From the NCBI GenBank assembly GCA_038502055.1, contig JAXRKN010000037.1:6356501-6420500 (forward strand): DNA of 64,000 bases, in the 5' to 3' direction. Positions within the stretch are counted from its first letter, which is position 1. Each line of letters opens with the position of its first letter. Shown piece after piece: positions 1 through 13,390 of this stretch. Origin of the DNA: Tanytarsus gracilentus. Taxonomy: Eukaryota > Arthropoda > Insecta > Diptera > Chironomidae. Both the position numbers and the translations under genes were made by a program. The notes under the pieces were generated by a model, which saw only the letters and a program-made list of their open reading frames with translations, ran no database searches and was not told where the DNA came from.

Positions 1-816
1 CTTTTATTCGTTGTGGAAACGGATCATGAGTGAGCGAATTAGGTTCATTTTCAACTTAAAGTGAATTTTAAATTAAATATGTCATCACATCTAGGATAAG
101 GTTTACTTCTACGATTTTTCATTCTCCTTTCTTTCTAATATTTTTTTATTGTCATTAGCAGCATCAGCTAAAAAAGTTGGATTGTTGTTATCTCAACCGT
201 ATGTTAATGAGTTTTTAATAGGTTTTAGAGGTTAAATTATTTTTATATGATTAATATTTTTATAATAATTAAAGCTTCTCCAAATAAATTTTTAAGTTGA
301 TACTAATCGAGAGAAATTTTTAAAAATTATTTTTCTAAAAATAAAAGTCTCTAACTCATAAAACTTAACGAGATATGTCGTTCGACAAATTTATTATCAT
401 GAGTTAATAAAATAATTATCAGTAATAACTTTTGTGATAAAAATTAATATTGAGAATTGTGAGAGATAACAAAAACCATTGAAGATTTTTTGATATGTTA
501 TCCAAGTTGATATTTTTCTTGGTTGTTAAATAGATTTTTTTTGCTAGAACTTTTTTTTTGGATTTTTAAACGTCTTTTCACGGCCCATCGTACATTCACA
601 GACACTTAATTTCATCGATAAATTATTTTTAATAATATTTTTCTTACGAGGCAGTTGGATACAATTCATAACGCTTTAATATATACTTTTTTAATAATTA
701 CTTTTCCAACTCTGGACAATATAGATTTTGTTTTGTAATTGATGAATATCATTTTTCACTATTTTAGGAGATAATTAATGGAACATGTGGTGTGAGATGA
801 ATTATACGCGAATAAT
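1..816. other. Non-coding, downstream of Gad
   Basis: AT-rich sequence 3' of the glutamate decarboxylase stop codon. No open frame of useful length and no RNA gene is visible. It probably holds the Gad 3' UTR (the gene reads on the minus strand) followed by intergenic DNA. Confidence 0.6.
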
Positions 817-3800
817 TTACAAATCTTGTCCTAAACGATCGATTTCATCTAACATAAAGTCGACATCCTTCTCAGTAACGGCAGCTGAGGAAATAATTGA
901 TCGGAAAAAGTTGGGACGACGATCATCTGGCTGATAGCCGACCATCAAGGTTCCAGCTTGCATCATACGTGCTTTGATGATTGGACAGATCTAGTTGTAA
1001 AGTTTTAAATAAAATAAAATTAAAAATATTAAAATCTTTTTTTGACAAACCTTTCCAAGTTCCTTTTCTAAGTCAGCACTGTGAGGAATTCCTCGTAGAC
1101 GCTTGGGAATATACCAGAATGAGACATTGACCAATTCAGGTTCCAAAATCAAAAAGAACTTGTCAGATTGCTCTTTGATCCTCTTCACTTCATACTGAGT
1201 CAATTCCATCAAGCGATCCATGTGAGCCTCAAATCCAGCATCACCCTTGGCGCGCCACTGAAGCCACAACTTGAAAATATCATTATGACGACCACACTGA
1301 ATTACTTTATCGCCAGTGTCATACTGAATGTCATAAAGTTTATCCTAAATGACAAGATAAAAAAAATATTTAGTAACTTATAAAAGTCTGAAACTTCTTT
1401 TTTCACTCACCGTCATGAAGAGATATTCGGCAGACATTTGGTTACAACTAAGAAGCAAACCCTGTGAAAAGAAAATTTTATGAGATTTTTCATTTTCTCC
1501 CCTTGCTGTCGAGTGAAGCAACTGTGACCAATTTTATGTTTAACTTGCAACATATTGCGTTAAAATTAATTTTCAAAGCATTGACTTGGAGTTGTGGGAA
1601 TTTCTTATGTCAGGAGATGACTCTGAGATTTTTTAAAATTTAGTTTTAAAAATGAAACTTACATCTTCTTTAAAGTGAATTGTAGAGCACTGGAAGATTG
1701 AGCCCATCAACTTATGCGGGTTCCATGTGACCGAATTAGATCTGCGGAGAAATGAAATGTGATTAGAGACATAACCATCATGTTTACACAAGAAATTAAA
1801 ATTAATCAACTTCAAATCATGCACAAATGAGTCTCAGATGAAAATTTAAATTTAAATAGACACGTGAGGAGTGCTCGGTGTGGGTGAAGATTGATTTCAC
1901 TGCCAACCCCTTATCGTATGTTTGTTCAGCGACACTTTTCAGTTCCATTATGAGAGGAATTTTTAATTTACAAACATTTTCCCCTAGTTTTCATTCGCAG
2001 GGTTGCAATTAGCTTTAAAGAGAGTCGAGGGAGAGAAAAGAATGTCTTTAAAATTTATAAAAAACAGTGCACATCTCTTAGTTATGTGTAGGGGTTGAGA
2101 ATTTAGCAACCCACGTCAAACAAATTGTGGCAGTAAGAGGATTCAAATAATAGACACAAAATGATGACACTTCTTTGCCAACATAAAAGAAGAAGAATTT
2201 TTTTTTCGCAAACATTTCTGTTCGTGATATGTCGAGCGATATTTTATACGAGGACATGATTAATTGTTTGCATATGTAAGCTGCACAAATAGACTCACAT
2301 ATGCTACAGACACGTCCCAAATACAAATGCCATCAGGTGCTTTTAATGCGAAGCATTCTTATGCTCTTAAAAAGTTAATCCTTTTAGTAGACGCCACGCT
2401 GAGCAGCTCAACATAATGGCTTGATGGGAAAATTTTCCACTCATCTGCTCAGATTTCTTTTTTCGTCCCTTTTTTGCTATTTTGATCGAAAGGAATTTTT
2501 AATAAAAATATTTTCATATATGAGAAATTTTTTAATAAAAACTTGAAGATATTTTTGAAATTTCAATATATTGAACTTGATTTTTTCCTTAACACCCTTA
2601 ACACAATTAATTCATTAACAAATTAATTAATCATATTAAAAAGTCACTTTCAGCATCCACGTGTCAAAGTGGAGAATAATTAATTTAAATATTTTTTGCT
2701 TCATCATCGAACAATTTTCAACATTATCCATAAATCACATCGGATCAACATCTAATTACGCAAAAATGTGGTTTTTAGAGAGGCATACACATATAAAAAA
2801 ATTCTAATTTCTATTTTCCATTAAAGTCTTAAAATAAATTTTATGGTAGCATAAAGGAATTTTTTTACTCTAAACTTTAAATCCGCATTTGCTTATAAAA
2901 ATAGAAGAGAAAGGAAATGTAATCAATTTTGCCCTCCACCCTACAATCTCTCTATTCATTTCATGTCCATAAAACATAATCCTCAACATAAATAATCGAT
3001 GCAAGGGGAGAAGAAAGTAGACACAAGGTTGATGATAAGAAAGCCACATAATCAATCAGAATTCAATTTTTTATTATGCAATGATATATCGAGGAGTTAT
3101 TGATTATTCCTGGATAAAGTCCTTGAAGAAATGACCTCAACTTGCGAGGGAGCGAAAAAATTCTGCATTTAACGACTCTCATTGTAATTACGAAAGAATT
3201 CTTTCAGCATCAACTCATTCATGAAAAATTTCGTAGCGATGATTAAAAAAAGTCAGCTTCAGGGTGAAGTGAACAACAAATGAAATGTCATTGCATTGTT
3301 TGAAAAAGGAAAAAAAATATTTTACCTCTCGATTCCCGTCAAACGTGGATGTCGATGCTTCTTTGATAAAAGCAAGCCTCCACCCCATGCAGCCTGGGAA
3401 AAAAATACATTTAAAATTTTCTATTTGAGCAATTTTGAATGTTCTTACGTCAACGTGGAACCAACAGTTGTATTTCTCGCAAATGTCAGCAATTTCATGC
3501 AATGGATCGAAAGCACCCAACACAGTGGTTCCTAGTTAAAATTTAAATTAATTTCAAAAAGATTTTCATCAAAATATAAAGATATTTTACCTGCTGTAGC
3601 ACTAACAAAGAACGGAATTTGACCGCGTGCTTTACGCTCCAAAATTAATCGCTCTAGCTCGGATGTAATCATGTGACCTTTCTCGTCAGACGGAACCATG
3701 ACGCAATTTTCAGTGCCCAATCCACAAACGGACGAACATGACTTGACAGAGTAGTGAGATTGATCGGAAGTGAACATGCACAAATCGCCGGGCAATCCGC

Positions 3801-6800
3801 GTGGTCCGTTTTCTTTGTAGCCTGGGAACATTTTGTGGCGTGCAGCAAGGAAGGCATACAAGTTGGAGATAGAGCCACCCGGAGCGAGAATTGAGTCTCC
3901 TGTCTCCCATCCAATGATCGAGCGCATCTTTGTTAAGACCACGGTCTCCATTAAAATGAAAACTGGAGCAATTTCGTAGGTGAACATGTTGGTGTTGGCA
4001 GTTGCTGTCAACCACTGTGAAAAAAATTATTAATATCAGATTTTAAAAATGTTTAAAAAATTTCTTACTTCTCCAGCCATTGAAACAATGTCCAATCCAC
4101 ACGAGAGCTGGTTGAAGAAATGAGGATGGCCTGAAAAAAAATAAGAACTTTTTAGTTTCAAAGTCACGTGACATTAAATCTCAAGATTATTAAATAACAA
4201 TTTATTTCTAACTAATTTTCATTTATTTTTCTATCTTTAATGTCAAATGTCCCGGAATAATCCTTCTTTGAGAGATTTTCAATGGGGAGGAAAATTAGAT
4301 GCTTTTAATGGATAGAGAAAAAAGTAAGTCGATAATCCTTATGTCAGTGTTTGACATAATCATCATACATTTAACATTGTTCCAAAAATAGAAATGCAAT
4401 GGAATGATGAACTCAAAAAAGAGAGAGCATCTCTAAGCCTTGCATTAAGCACACAAAATCCGATCAGAAAATCGCATCAGATGCTTGCGGAAGCGTAATG
4501 TAACGAAAAATCGATGTGAAAATCATTTTCCACCCCATCTCATTGCGCAGTCGAAAAAACTTTAAATACTCTTTGGAATTTCAAGTATTTTTCAATTAAA
4601 GTCTTTTTTGCTCCCTTTTTTTGAGGATTGAATGGCAGGCAGCAATTTGTCTGTTTTTCTCAAATTGTTCCTTCTTCAACGCTGTGAATGATTTTTGTAT
4701 TTTTAATGCCGCTCAGTTGAGATGCTATTGAGATCAAGTGTAGCGTGAGTAAAGCCCTGATGCTTCTCATGCCATGAGTGAGTGTACAAACACGTCAAGC
4801 TATCCTCGATGTTAACCCTCATGTCAATGAATGCAAGAAGAAGAAAACTTTTGCATGAATGAAATTGTAATTTTCTCAAATCGTGAGAGCCAATGATCGA
4901 AAATACCTCAAAGGACAGGAAATTATGAACTTTTCTTGTTCTTTAAAAAGAATCTCAAATTATTTTCTATTCAATTTCTCATTTTGATATTCCTGACTGC
5001 CGTTAAAACTAAAAGTCATGTTTATGATTGAATTATTATCGTGATGAAAATATTGTTCTCATCTTCCCTCTTATTATTATATCCCAACCACTCGATTCAA
5101 GATAGATCAGATTAGTTTTTAAAAATATTTGAAAGAAATTCAGAGGGTTGAAAAATGTTCAAGGGTTAAAAACTTTGACGTTGAAAAATTAACAGAGATT
5201 TACAAAAATTCAAAACTTAGGTTCGAATCCTAAAATTTTCTTAGTAGAATTGGAAGAGATAACACATTTTTTTGTTGATTACTTAAAAAATTTATAAACT
5301 CGAAATTAGTTGATTAAATTTTTCAAAAAATTTTAAAATTTTTCTTTAAATTTTTAAAAATTTAATGGAACATGAAAAAAATCAAAAATTTCATCTCACT
5401 GAAAATTTAAGCGAGAGAAAAGAGTCACGTGCGTTTGTATACATTATTGATTAGATTACTAAAAACTTCTACCTCTTTATGCGACATTCTGATTTTTGCA
5501 CAGAAAAGAGACTTTTCATTAAAATCGACCCTCTTTGGTTATAATAAAAATTTTCTTCTTCAATGCAGATCATCAACAAATGATTTTGTGGGAAGGACAA
5601 TTTTCCTTTACATCACAAGCCAAAATTGAATTTTGATGGTTTTTTATTGTGTGCGATTATGGCACTTTTAGGAGAGGGTGAAAATGTTACAATTTCCCGT
5701 TTATGATGGAATTTTTTTCTGATTCCGTAATTTGATATTTATCCAAACTCACCAGTCTTCACTTGATATTTCAATGTTGTGGCACAATCAACAATCAATT
5801 GCTGCAATGGAACTCCTTCTTCATTGATATCGAAGTCCAGTAATTTTTTCATTTCTTCAGGATGGTGGAACTCGAGGATCTTCTCATCTCGATTGTTGCA
5901 CGCATTAACGTAGTCCAAGAGGATGTCAGTTACTTTCTGCAAGAACTCTCGAGTTTCTGCCTGTGCTGTATCGACATGAGGCAACAAATCTGTGGAAAAA
6001 TTTTTATTTACCGTTAAAAATATTTTAATTTGATTCAATGCATTTAATTTAATTTTTACTGTTTTTTAAAACCCAATTAATTAGAAATTTTTATAGACAA
6101 ACACATGCGCTCCGAGATTGCTAATTTTTAGGGATTTTCCATCCCCTTCTGTCATTTCATTATAGAGCAACCCCTCAGTTCTCATCATTCACGATGAGTG
6201 CTATAGAAAGAGCCGTAGGGGGGCTTAAGTTGTCTCACTTAATAAATTAATACATTTATTTTGATACTTTATGGTTAAAAGAGTGCCACTTGCAGCTCGA
6301 GAGGATTTGGTGTTTGAAATTGAATTTTAATGTTGTGGAAAAATTGAATTGATGACTGGCAAAAAATTATTTTTTCGTTGCAATTTTTAAAGAAATTTTT
6401 CAAACTTGAAACAATTCAGTTTAAGAAATCGATTTTGATAACATCATCGCCATACATTACAATGAATGCACTCAAACAGATCGTCATAAAATTATGATAA
6501 ATGCGAGCAATCTGGCGATGACAGTTGAAGTTTGCCTTTTTTCAGTCACTGCTTTTTTTGCCTTTCTGCCATATCACATGGAAAATTAGTTGCGCACATA
6601 AAAATCATCGTTCTCAGTGTGAGAGAGGGGAAAATTTAATTAAATGCTATAATTTGTCAAACAATTCACGGCAGACATGTGTTTCCGAATTGCTGGCAAC
6701 ATTCTTGTACAGTATCGAAGGAATTTTCTCTCTTTTACGTGAGTGGTCTGAGGCGTATGAAAAAGAGATAAACTTAAAAGGCATCTCTGGCATCCCTAAT

Positions 6801-9800
6801 CTCGCTAGCATTCTTCCGCTCATTCGTTTACTCAAGGGATGATTCACCCCTCCCAGCGATGCTCTTAAATCGACACAATTACAACATTTAACTGTTTTCT
6901 AAGTGTTTCTTAATCGCCTTACGATGAGCACTTCTTCTTACTCTCTTAATGGAAAGTCATTCAGATTTTCCAATAGCAAACAGACTTTGCTGTCAAAGGC
7001 ACTCTATTAATTCTATTAATTACGCTCCAAAAAATTACTACGAGAGGAAAAATTATAAATCAGAACCAGCTCGCTTTTAGAAAATTTTCATAAATAAAAA
7101 ATCACTGAACTGTGTAAATGTTTTGTTGCTTGCACATCTAAGATGAGAGTGTTCATAACATTTCTATTTGCAGTGCCATTTGTTGTGCTGAGTGGATTTA
7201 ATATTTCTTTTTTTGTATTGCAGTGCTTTTGTCCATAGCAAGGGATGGAAAATTACATAAATTTTTTTAAAACATTTAGAATTTTTGTTAGAAAATTTAT
7301 CATGAAGACACACATCATTTGAGTGAGGACTCTACCACCCCTAGAACTATCGCATCAACCCCTCTTTTTACAACGCAAAATCATTGCTTACACATCCTGT
7401 GAGCGTGTGCCATGTCGGTGTATACATTTTATTTTAATAATAAAGGAATTGTGATAAAAAAAAATAGAAAATCCTTTAGTCATGATAAGAGTCATCTCCT
7501 GAGAGTGTCTGAGGATGATGAACGAGCTATTGATAGTGTTGATTTTTGTGGGCAGGAGTAAGAGAAAAATGACATCAAATTTTTATGACTTTAATCGGAT
7601 TTGCGAGCATATTTTTTATGTCTAGGTTGTGACGAAATTTTTTGAGTTAACTTTAATGAATTTTAAATAATGATCTTTACCATCCTGCACACACCACTCT
7701 CGGAAGTGAAATCAATTTTCTATCGCTATCTCGACGACACGAAAATGCCATCATAATGTTTCTGTATAAATTTTTTATGAACGAGAACTTGCACAAAACG
7801 TGCTGGCAGCAGACAAAACTCTGTTAGTGGTGTAAATGTTTAATCGCCTCGCGGGCATTATTCAATTAAGGGATTAAAGATGTTGCAAAAAAGAGAGGGT
7901 GGGTGGGAATTTTTTAATGTGCTTTAAAAAGAATTAAAAGTGTCACCTTTTTCTGTAAGATTGGCAGTCTTGTCAGATAGTTTGTAGTTGTTGGGATTCA
8001 TGGATGTCATTTTGTTCTGGAAGGAAATTTAAAAAAATTTAAATGTTAATAAAATTAGTAAAAATTGTAAACTGAAATTTAAAATAATATTCATAAAAAA
8101 TTTCCATAAAAAAATCAATATACCTTCGGTTATGAAATTACGTAACTTGAATTTTTAATTTTTAATTTTTCTACCACGATATGCTGTTAGATAATTTTTC
8201 TAGCTCAACGATATAGACTCTGATAATTGAATAACAACGACAGTCTTCTAATTTTCCAAGAATTCTTTCTCTAAGGTAAATATAGGCTCTAAGACTTTTC
8301 TCAACGATCGATAAATATTTTTCACTCTAATATAATTTTTTTATTCACTAAAATATCACAATTCCGAATTGTGTTTTTAATTTTTATCACTTAAATTTAC
8401 AATTTATTAACAATAAATTTCTTCTTGCTGGCCCTGTACTTATGTTTGGTCGAAGGAAAAATTTACAAGTGAAATTTCTTCACAGAGAACCACAAACACA
8501 CACGTTATCAGTAGCACAGGCTGAACAGTTGTGAATCGGTCCCGTTTGTAAGTCGACGATATTTAAAGTTCATTCAGGATGAATGGGGAGCACACAGAGA
8601 GAAATATTCGATTGCGTCATCAACGGCCATATTGAAAATGAGGCGGAGCATGGTGTTGTCGTATAAATGGGATCCTTTTGGAAGACTTTGTATGTGTGTG
8701 TGTGTGGGCGAGTGGATTGCGGGGGATTTTGTGGAAGCTTTTCATCATTTTCTGTTTGCTCATTTTTTTTGCTCTTCTCGAATTAACAACATGAAAAAAT
8801 AATGAGAATCGTATTTATGGCCAAAAAAGGGGAAACAATTAATTGAGGTTGGTTGAGTTGAGGGAATTTCGTTTAATTTTAATTTTTTCACTCATAGAAA
8901 TTTTACATAATGAAAAGTTCATTTTAAAAATTCTCCCACACAAATTAGAGCTTTTTCTTCCTCTCACAAAATGGTAAAAAAATCTAGCTATGACGTCATC
9001 ACAGCACAAAAGCATTTAGGCATCTCTCCCCCTCTCCTGTTGACCTACTTTTCCACCTACACACACATCCACTGATGGTGTTCCGTCTCTCGAGCTGTTA
9101 TATAATGAAATTTCCTTCCTTCCTCAACTCTGGTTCATGTCATCATTTTGAAGCACGATAATATGAATTGAGAGTATGGAAATTCTTAAAGCGTGGGCGT
9201 TTGAATCAATAGCGAAAAAAAGAAGATTTTATCGCCATTTGGCAAAAAAAGTAGCACCAGATGTGAGTGGGCGAAATTCACGGTAATTTATGGACTAAGA
9301 AAATGGAAATTTCCATTTTTATTTTTGTAGCTTTGTTGGAGCCCACACAAACTGTTTCATTCGATCGAATTCACATTTTCTCGCCCACACAATGTTCGTC
9401 GAATTTTCACAGTTGATTACTTTCTGAAATATTGATAAACAATATCCAGAACCATGTGCTGGCTTTTACATAAGAGACAATGACATATCAAGGACACTCC
9501 AAAAGAGCTGAAAAAGCACAGCAATTTTTTTATGGCATTTTTTTGGGTCAGCAAAAAGGAAATTTGCATAAAGTTATCATAACGAATGATATATTGCGAA
9601 TAGCTATGAATGTTGGCGAGAAAACATTCAATTTTACCACTCTCACTAGAATAGCTTTCAATTGTTATACGAAAGGCTTTTATCTTTTTTTCGCTCCATT
9701 GAAAAAAGCTTCTCGTGATTGAAAAGATTCAAACAATGGATTTAAAGTGTTTCGTAGCGTATAAAAAAGCTTATCGAAATCGATGATGGTAGAAAATTGT

Positions 9801-10407
9801 GTGCGCTTAATTAAGGATAATGGTGGTTCAAGTTACGTAATATGGAAGGAAACTTTTATATAGCACTTTTTACTCAGTTACATCTATCACAATTTACATG
9901 AATGATAAAACTGAGCTAAATTAATAAAATCGTGCCTTTTATATTTTAGAGATTTCGTCAATAAAATTTTAATTTATTGAACATTTCAAAATTAACCACA
10001 ATTGTAAAAATTAATGAAATCAGAAATTTATTTATAAATTCCCATAAATTCAATATTTTACTTTTCTGGTTTAATAATTAAATTTAATGTCAGTGAAGTT
10101 ATCAAGTGAATTTTTTAATAAAAGCTTAAATTGCCGTTAAAATTTTAAAATTCAATATCTGACTTATGATCAAACTTTAAATGAATTTTTTATCATGATA
10201 AAAATCTCATGACGCAATCTTAAAAATATTTTTTAAATTTACTTAAAATTAAGTCAAGTTTTTAAAAAATAAATAATAATTTCGTGTCTAACACCATCTG
10301 CGCGTGTTCCAAATAAATAAACTTACTTCTGCTCCTGGAATTTTTATTTTAGCAACTAGATTATCGAATTCCGATTTGAGCTTGAGAATGCTATCCATTT
10401 TTGGCAT
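817..10407 (-). CDS. Gad1: Glutamate decarboxylase (11 exons)
   Basis: PLP-dependent enzyme that decarboxylates glutamate to the transmitter GABA in neurons. Exons in reading order: 10327-10407, 7947-8016, 5753-5989, 4069-4130, 3591-4014, 3449-3531, 3326-3393, 1663-1741, 1411-1461, 1051-1344, 817-990; sum 1,623 nt, 540 aa. Visible hallmarks are the PLP lysine motif NPHK (exon 1663-1741), the DQSHYS segment, the Asp-x-Ala-Trp motif split across an intron, and a C-terminus matching insect Gad1 closely. All junctions keep frame with GT/AG ends. Known insect Gad1 proteins are about 510 aa and begin near the MTSMNPNNYKL segment in exon 2. The 27-codon first exon (MPKMDSILKLK..) therefore adds an N-terminal extension, or could be a 5' exon with translation starting at the exon 2 Met. 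Family assignment is certain; the start is less so. Confidence 0.96.
1742..3325 (-). other. Gad intron 8
   Basis: Intron between the exons at 3326-3393 and 1663-1741. Only short chance open frames are present (for example 2078-2326 and 2870-3055), with no recognisable protein similarity. Nothing else was identified. Confidence 0.7.
4131..5752 (-). other. Gad intron 3
   Basis: Intron between the exons at 5753-5989 and 4069-4130. It is AT-rich and no coding exon is visible. It contains a T-arm-like string near 5219 that does not fold into a tRNA (see rejected items). Confidence 0.7.
5990..7946 (-). other. Gad intron 2
   Basis: Intron between the exons at 7947-8016 and 5753-5989. It contains a plus-strand open frame of 105 codons (6525-6842) with a hydrophobic N-terminus, discussed as a weak finding. 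An overlapping open frame on the other strand argues for chance. Confidence 0.65.
8017..10326 (-). other. Gad intron 1
   Basis: Large first intron, with a short GT run near 8693. No coding exon was identified. Because exon 2 has its own good start Met, this intron could house an alternative promoter, but no clear core-promoter element was recognised. Confidence 0.6.
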
Positions 10408-12448
10408 GAATGGTTTTTAAATTCTTATATTTTCACTTTAACTAATTAAACTTCAAATGGCTTCACTCGATATTAAATTTAATATTTTCTTCTCCTCTCA
10501 GGATGAGTTAAAGGAAGGAAATTTGAGTCAATCTCAACACTACACAGCACAGTGAAAAACTGAACCTTATCATTCGACAGTCAGCCAAGGAAAAAGCCTG
10601 ATTGTGGAAGGCGCAACATCGTCAAAGTTGCGAATGTGAGCTTGTGTATGTTTGTGCTGCGCGATGGGTAACATGAATTTTCGTGGGATGGGAAATGGAA
10701 AATTTTCTGTGGTAAAAGCTTTTTCTCAAAGTTTACTTCGATATATAAAAAAAATATTTGTGTCTGGCAGGCAAAAAATATATATTATATTATTGACATT
10801 TTGATGAAATCTCGGAAAAAGTCTAAATCAGAGGGGAATAAAATTCGTCATCGAGAGTTTATGACATTAAAAAAATATTTCATTTTTAATTCTGAGAACT
10901 TTTTGTTATTAAATACTTCAAAACAATTAACGATAAAAACTTTGCTGCGGCGCTTATAGGAAGCACCAATTTACGTAGAATGTTCGCTAATTTATCAGTA
11001 AACTGTTCACTAATGATTCAACTAAATGCCACTTAAGTGGCGAACAAACAAACATTTTCTTTTAAGTTGCACGATACCACGTCCAATAAATCATAAATGC
11101 GTCAAATATTGAAGCCAACAAAATAATGGAGACAATTAATGATCGATTTATAAAATTTTATGCAATCAAACGGAAATTCTTAGAATGTTAAAATTCCTAA
11201 AAAATTTAATGCTATGTTTTAAAATTTTTTCCACAAATATTTGCTGCACACATGCATTGTAAATTTGTCTCTTGCACATCTAATCAAAGAAAAGTCAATT
11301 AACTATCCAAACGTTGATAAAGCAAATAAATTTATGACGAAACTGAAAAAAGCATTTTGCAATTATCTTATCTGTCGTGAGTTCGCGACAAACATTTTGT
11401 AATTTCACCACTGAAAACAATGGTAATTGAAGGTGTCACACACGTTTGTGAGTGTTTGGTGATAAGACAATAAACGTGCTGATAAGAGAAACCGACAATT
11501 TATCAATTTATTCGCATAAATTATTGAGTGATTTCGCCTTTTTATTCAGTCACCGTTAAAGTTGATTGCGCGAAGCATTGCTGTAAAAAATATTAAAATC
11601 TTTAGAATTTTCTTGTCAAGTGTGAGAAAATGGTAAAAATTCCACAACATCCTCTAAAGAATTTCTTTAATTCTCTCGTGATAAAATTTAGCTAAAAAAA
11701 TAATTTTTTAAAATATGCTGCATGGTGTTTCTGGTAAATGTATTTTAGAGATAACAGAAATCCCTCGCTTCACGAGAAAATTGGCATCTCTCTGTCGTTG
11801 ACAATGTGATGATGATATCACACTGACGTCAGTCATGCACATTTATTTTTGTTTGTACACTCGCTCTAGATCGACATGAAGTTTTTATTGAAATTATGGA
11901 AATTTTCTATCTTTTTATGCCTTGAGTAAACATGTGAGGAAGTTTTTAATCAAAATTACGCAAACATGCAAATTTTTAATTCAAAATAAATTAATTTCAA
12001 ATCTCTACCTTAATTTTTGGATCATACCCAAGATTTTGAAACACCATCAAATAACTTTGGAAATTTTCTTTCGTAATTTTCCGACTCGAAGAATTTTTTT
12101 TATTATTCTGTGAAGCATAAAAAGAATAAATTTCTCTGCAAAAGATGCCAAAAGTTTTTCTTTGGTTTGATCAGAAGTTTTTTCGTCATGCCTCGGAGAA
12201 AAAAGTTTTTTTTTCATAAAAAAAAAGTTCATGCAAAGGAATAATTTCAGAGATGAGGAAAAATTTCGCAATTAATTTTACGATTGCACGTACATCGATT
12301 TTTATGTCCTCGATTATTTCTAATTTCATACAATGGAAGAAATTAAAAGTTATTCTTTCGCTTAATTTACACTTGAGAGTTACACGACAAAAAAAGAGAA
12401 ATGAAGCTCCGCCTACACACTTATGGATATGGAAATATTTCTTTTTAG
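10408..12448. other. Intergenic: Gad 5' flank and upstream of Cys-repeat gene
   Basis: Contains the presumed Gad promoter. An initiator-like string (TCAGTT on the minus strand, around 10558-10563) lies about 150 bp from the first ATG and is only suggestive. The right part must contain the missing first exon of the plus-strand cysteine-repeat gene. Several ATG|GT sites (for example near 11629) could serve, but none can be chosen from sequence alone. Confidence 0.5.
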
Positions 12449-13390
12449 ATACTCACACAGCTACTAATAGCCTTATCAGTTGCCACTGCGCATGCCGCGC
12501 CGTCGGAAATATCATTACATAACGAAAGAACATTACTTGAGTCGATTGTAGTCAGCAATTGGACTCAACTGTGCCAACATCTTTGTAGGTGAGCGATAAT
12601 TTTATTTTTGCAGAAAGTTTTATTTAAATTTATATTTAATAAAAATTTTCTGTTTAATTTTACAGTTTGAATTTATCAGGTCCCGGTTGTGGACTTGATA
12701 ATTGCAATTCGATTCCAGTCGAATTAAATGAGGAGGATTTTAGCATAATTTCATCGCAACATCACGATGAATTATGCGAGACACTCTGCGAAAATGGATT
12801 AGGTGTGTTTTTAGAGAAATTTATTAAAATGAAGTGAAAATATAAAAAGTGAATTAAAAAAAATTAACAAAAAATGAGTGAAAAAGTTTTAAGAATTTTA
12901 TTGTTCCTTAGGCGTTAATAAATGTGACTGCAAAATTCCCATCACAATGTTTTCATCAAAATCATCCATGAAACCTGACAAGCGTAAAATCTGCTCTGAT
13001 TTTTGCCGCTTCCATCGAGTCACTTTAAGAGGATGTTCACCATGTCCGCCTCATTTTCTGCGTGAAAGTGAGAAAGAAGCGAAAAAAGAGGACGAAAGTG
13101 GTGAACGTAAAAGTCCATTGCGTCCTTCGCGTCCCGTAGTAGCTCTCCTCCCGCCACCCCTTTCATTCCCAGTCTTTCCAGTTCGTCAGAGTATGGTTGG
13201 GCACCTTTTCGAATTTCAAGCTACAACTGACACCACAACAACACCAGACTGGAATCGCGTGTGCGCTCAACTCTGTAGGAAAAAAATATATTTGAAAATG
13301 AGTGGAAATGTTTTATGAATTTTTATTCATTCATTAGGTAGATCAGGATCTGGAGGACTTCTTTGTAACTGTGACTTGCCACCATTCTGA
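12449..13390 (+). CDS. Secreted cysteine-repeat protein, family not recognised (5' partial)
   Basis: Exons 12449-12588, 12666-12802, 12912-13274 and 13338-13390 join in frame to 230 codons plus stop. The first begins in frame at an acceptor and encodes ILTQLLIALSVATAHA, the hydrophobic core and end of a signal peptide with likely cleavage before APSE. The initiator Met must lie in an upstream exon not located. The mature protein has four units of the form C-x3-C-x(8-9)-C-x(1-4)-C-x2-P: beginning at LCQHLC, LCETLC, ICSDFC and VCAQLC, the last ending CNCDLPPF-stop. Units 1, 2 and 4 are each interrupted by an intron just at or after the second Cys. A KR dibasic site precedes unit 3, and a basic/acidic then Pro-rich linker separates units 3 and 4. 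No enzyme motif is seen. It could be a cysteine-rich prohormone or a structural secreted protein; function is unknown. Confidence 0.75.

Noticed and set aside
5200..5250. T-arm-like string GGTTCGAATCC suggesting a tRNA
   Set aside because: No matching D-arm, anticodon arm or acceptor stem lies at the right spacing; the string is part of a short palindrome (TTAGGTTCGAATCCTAA).
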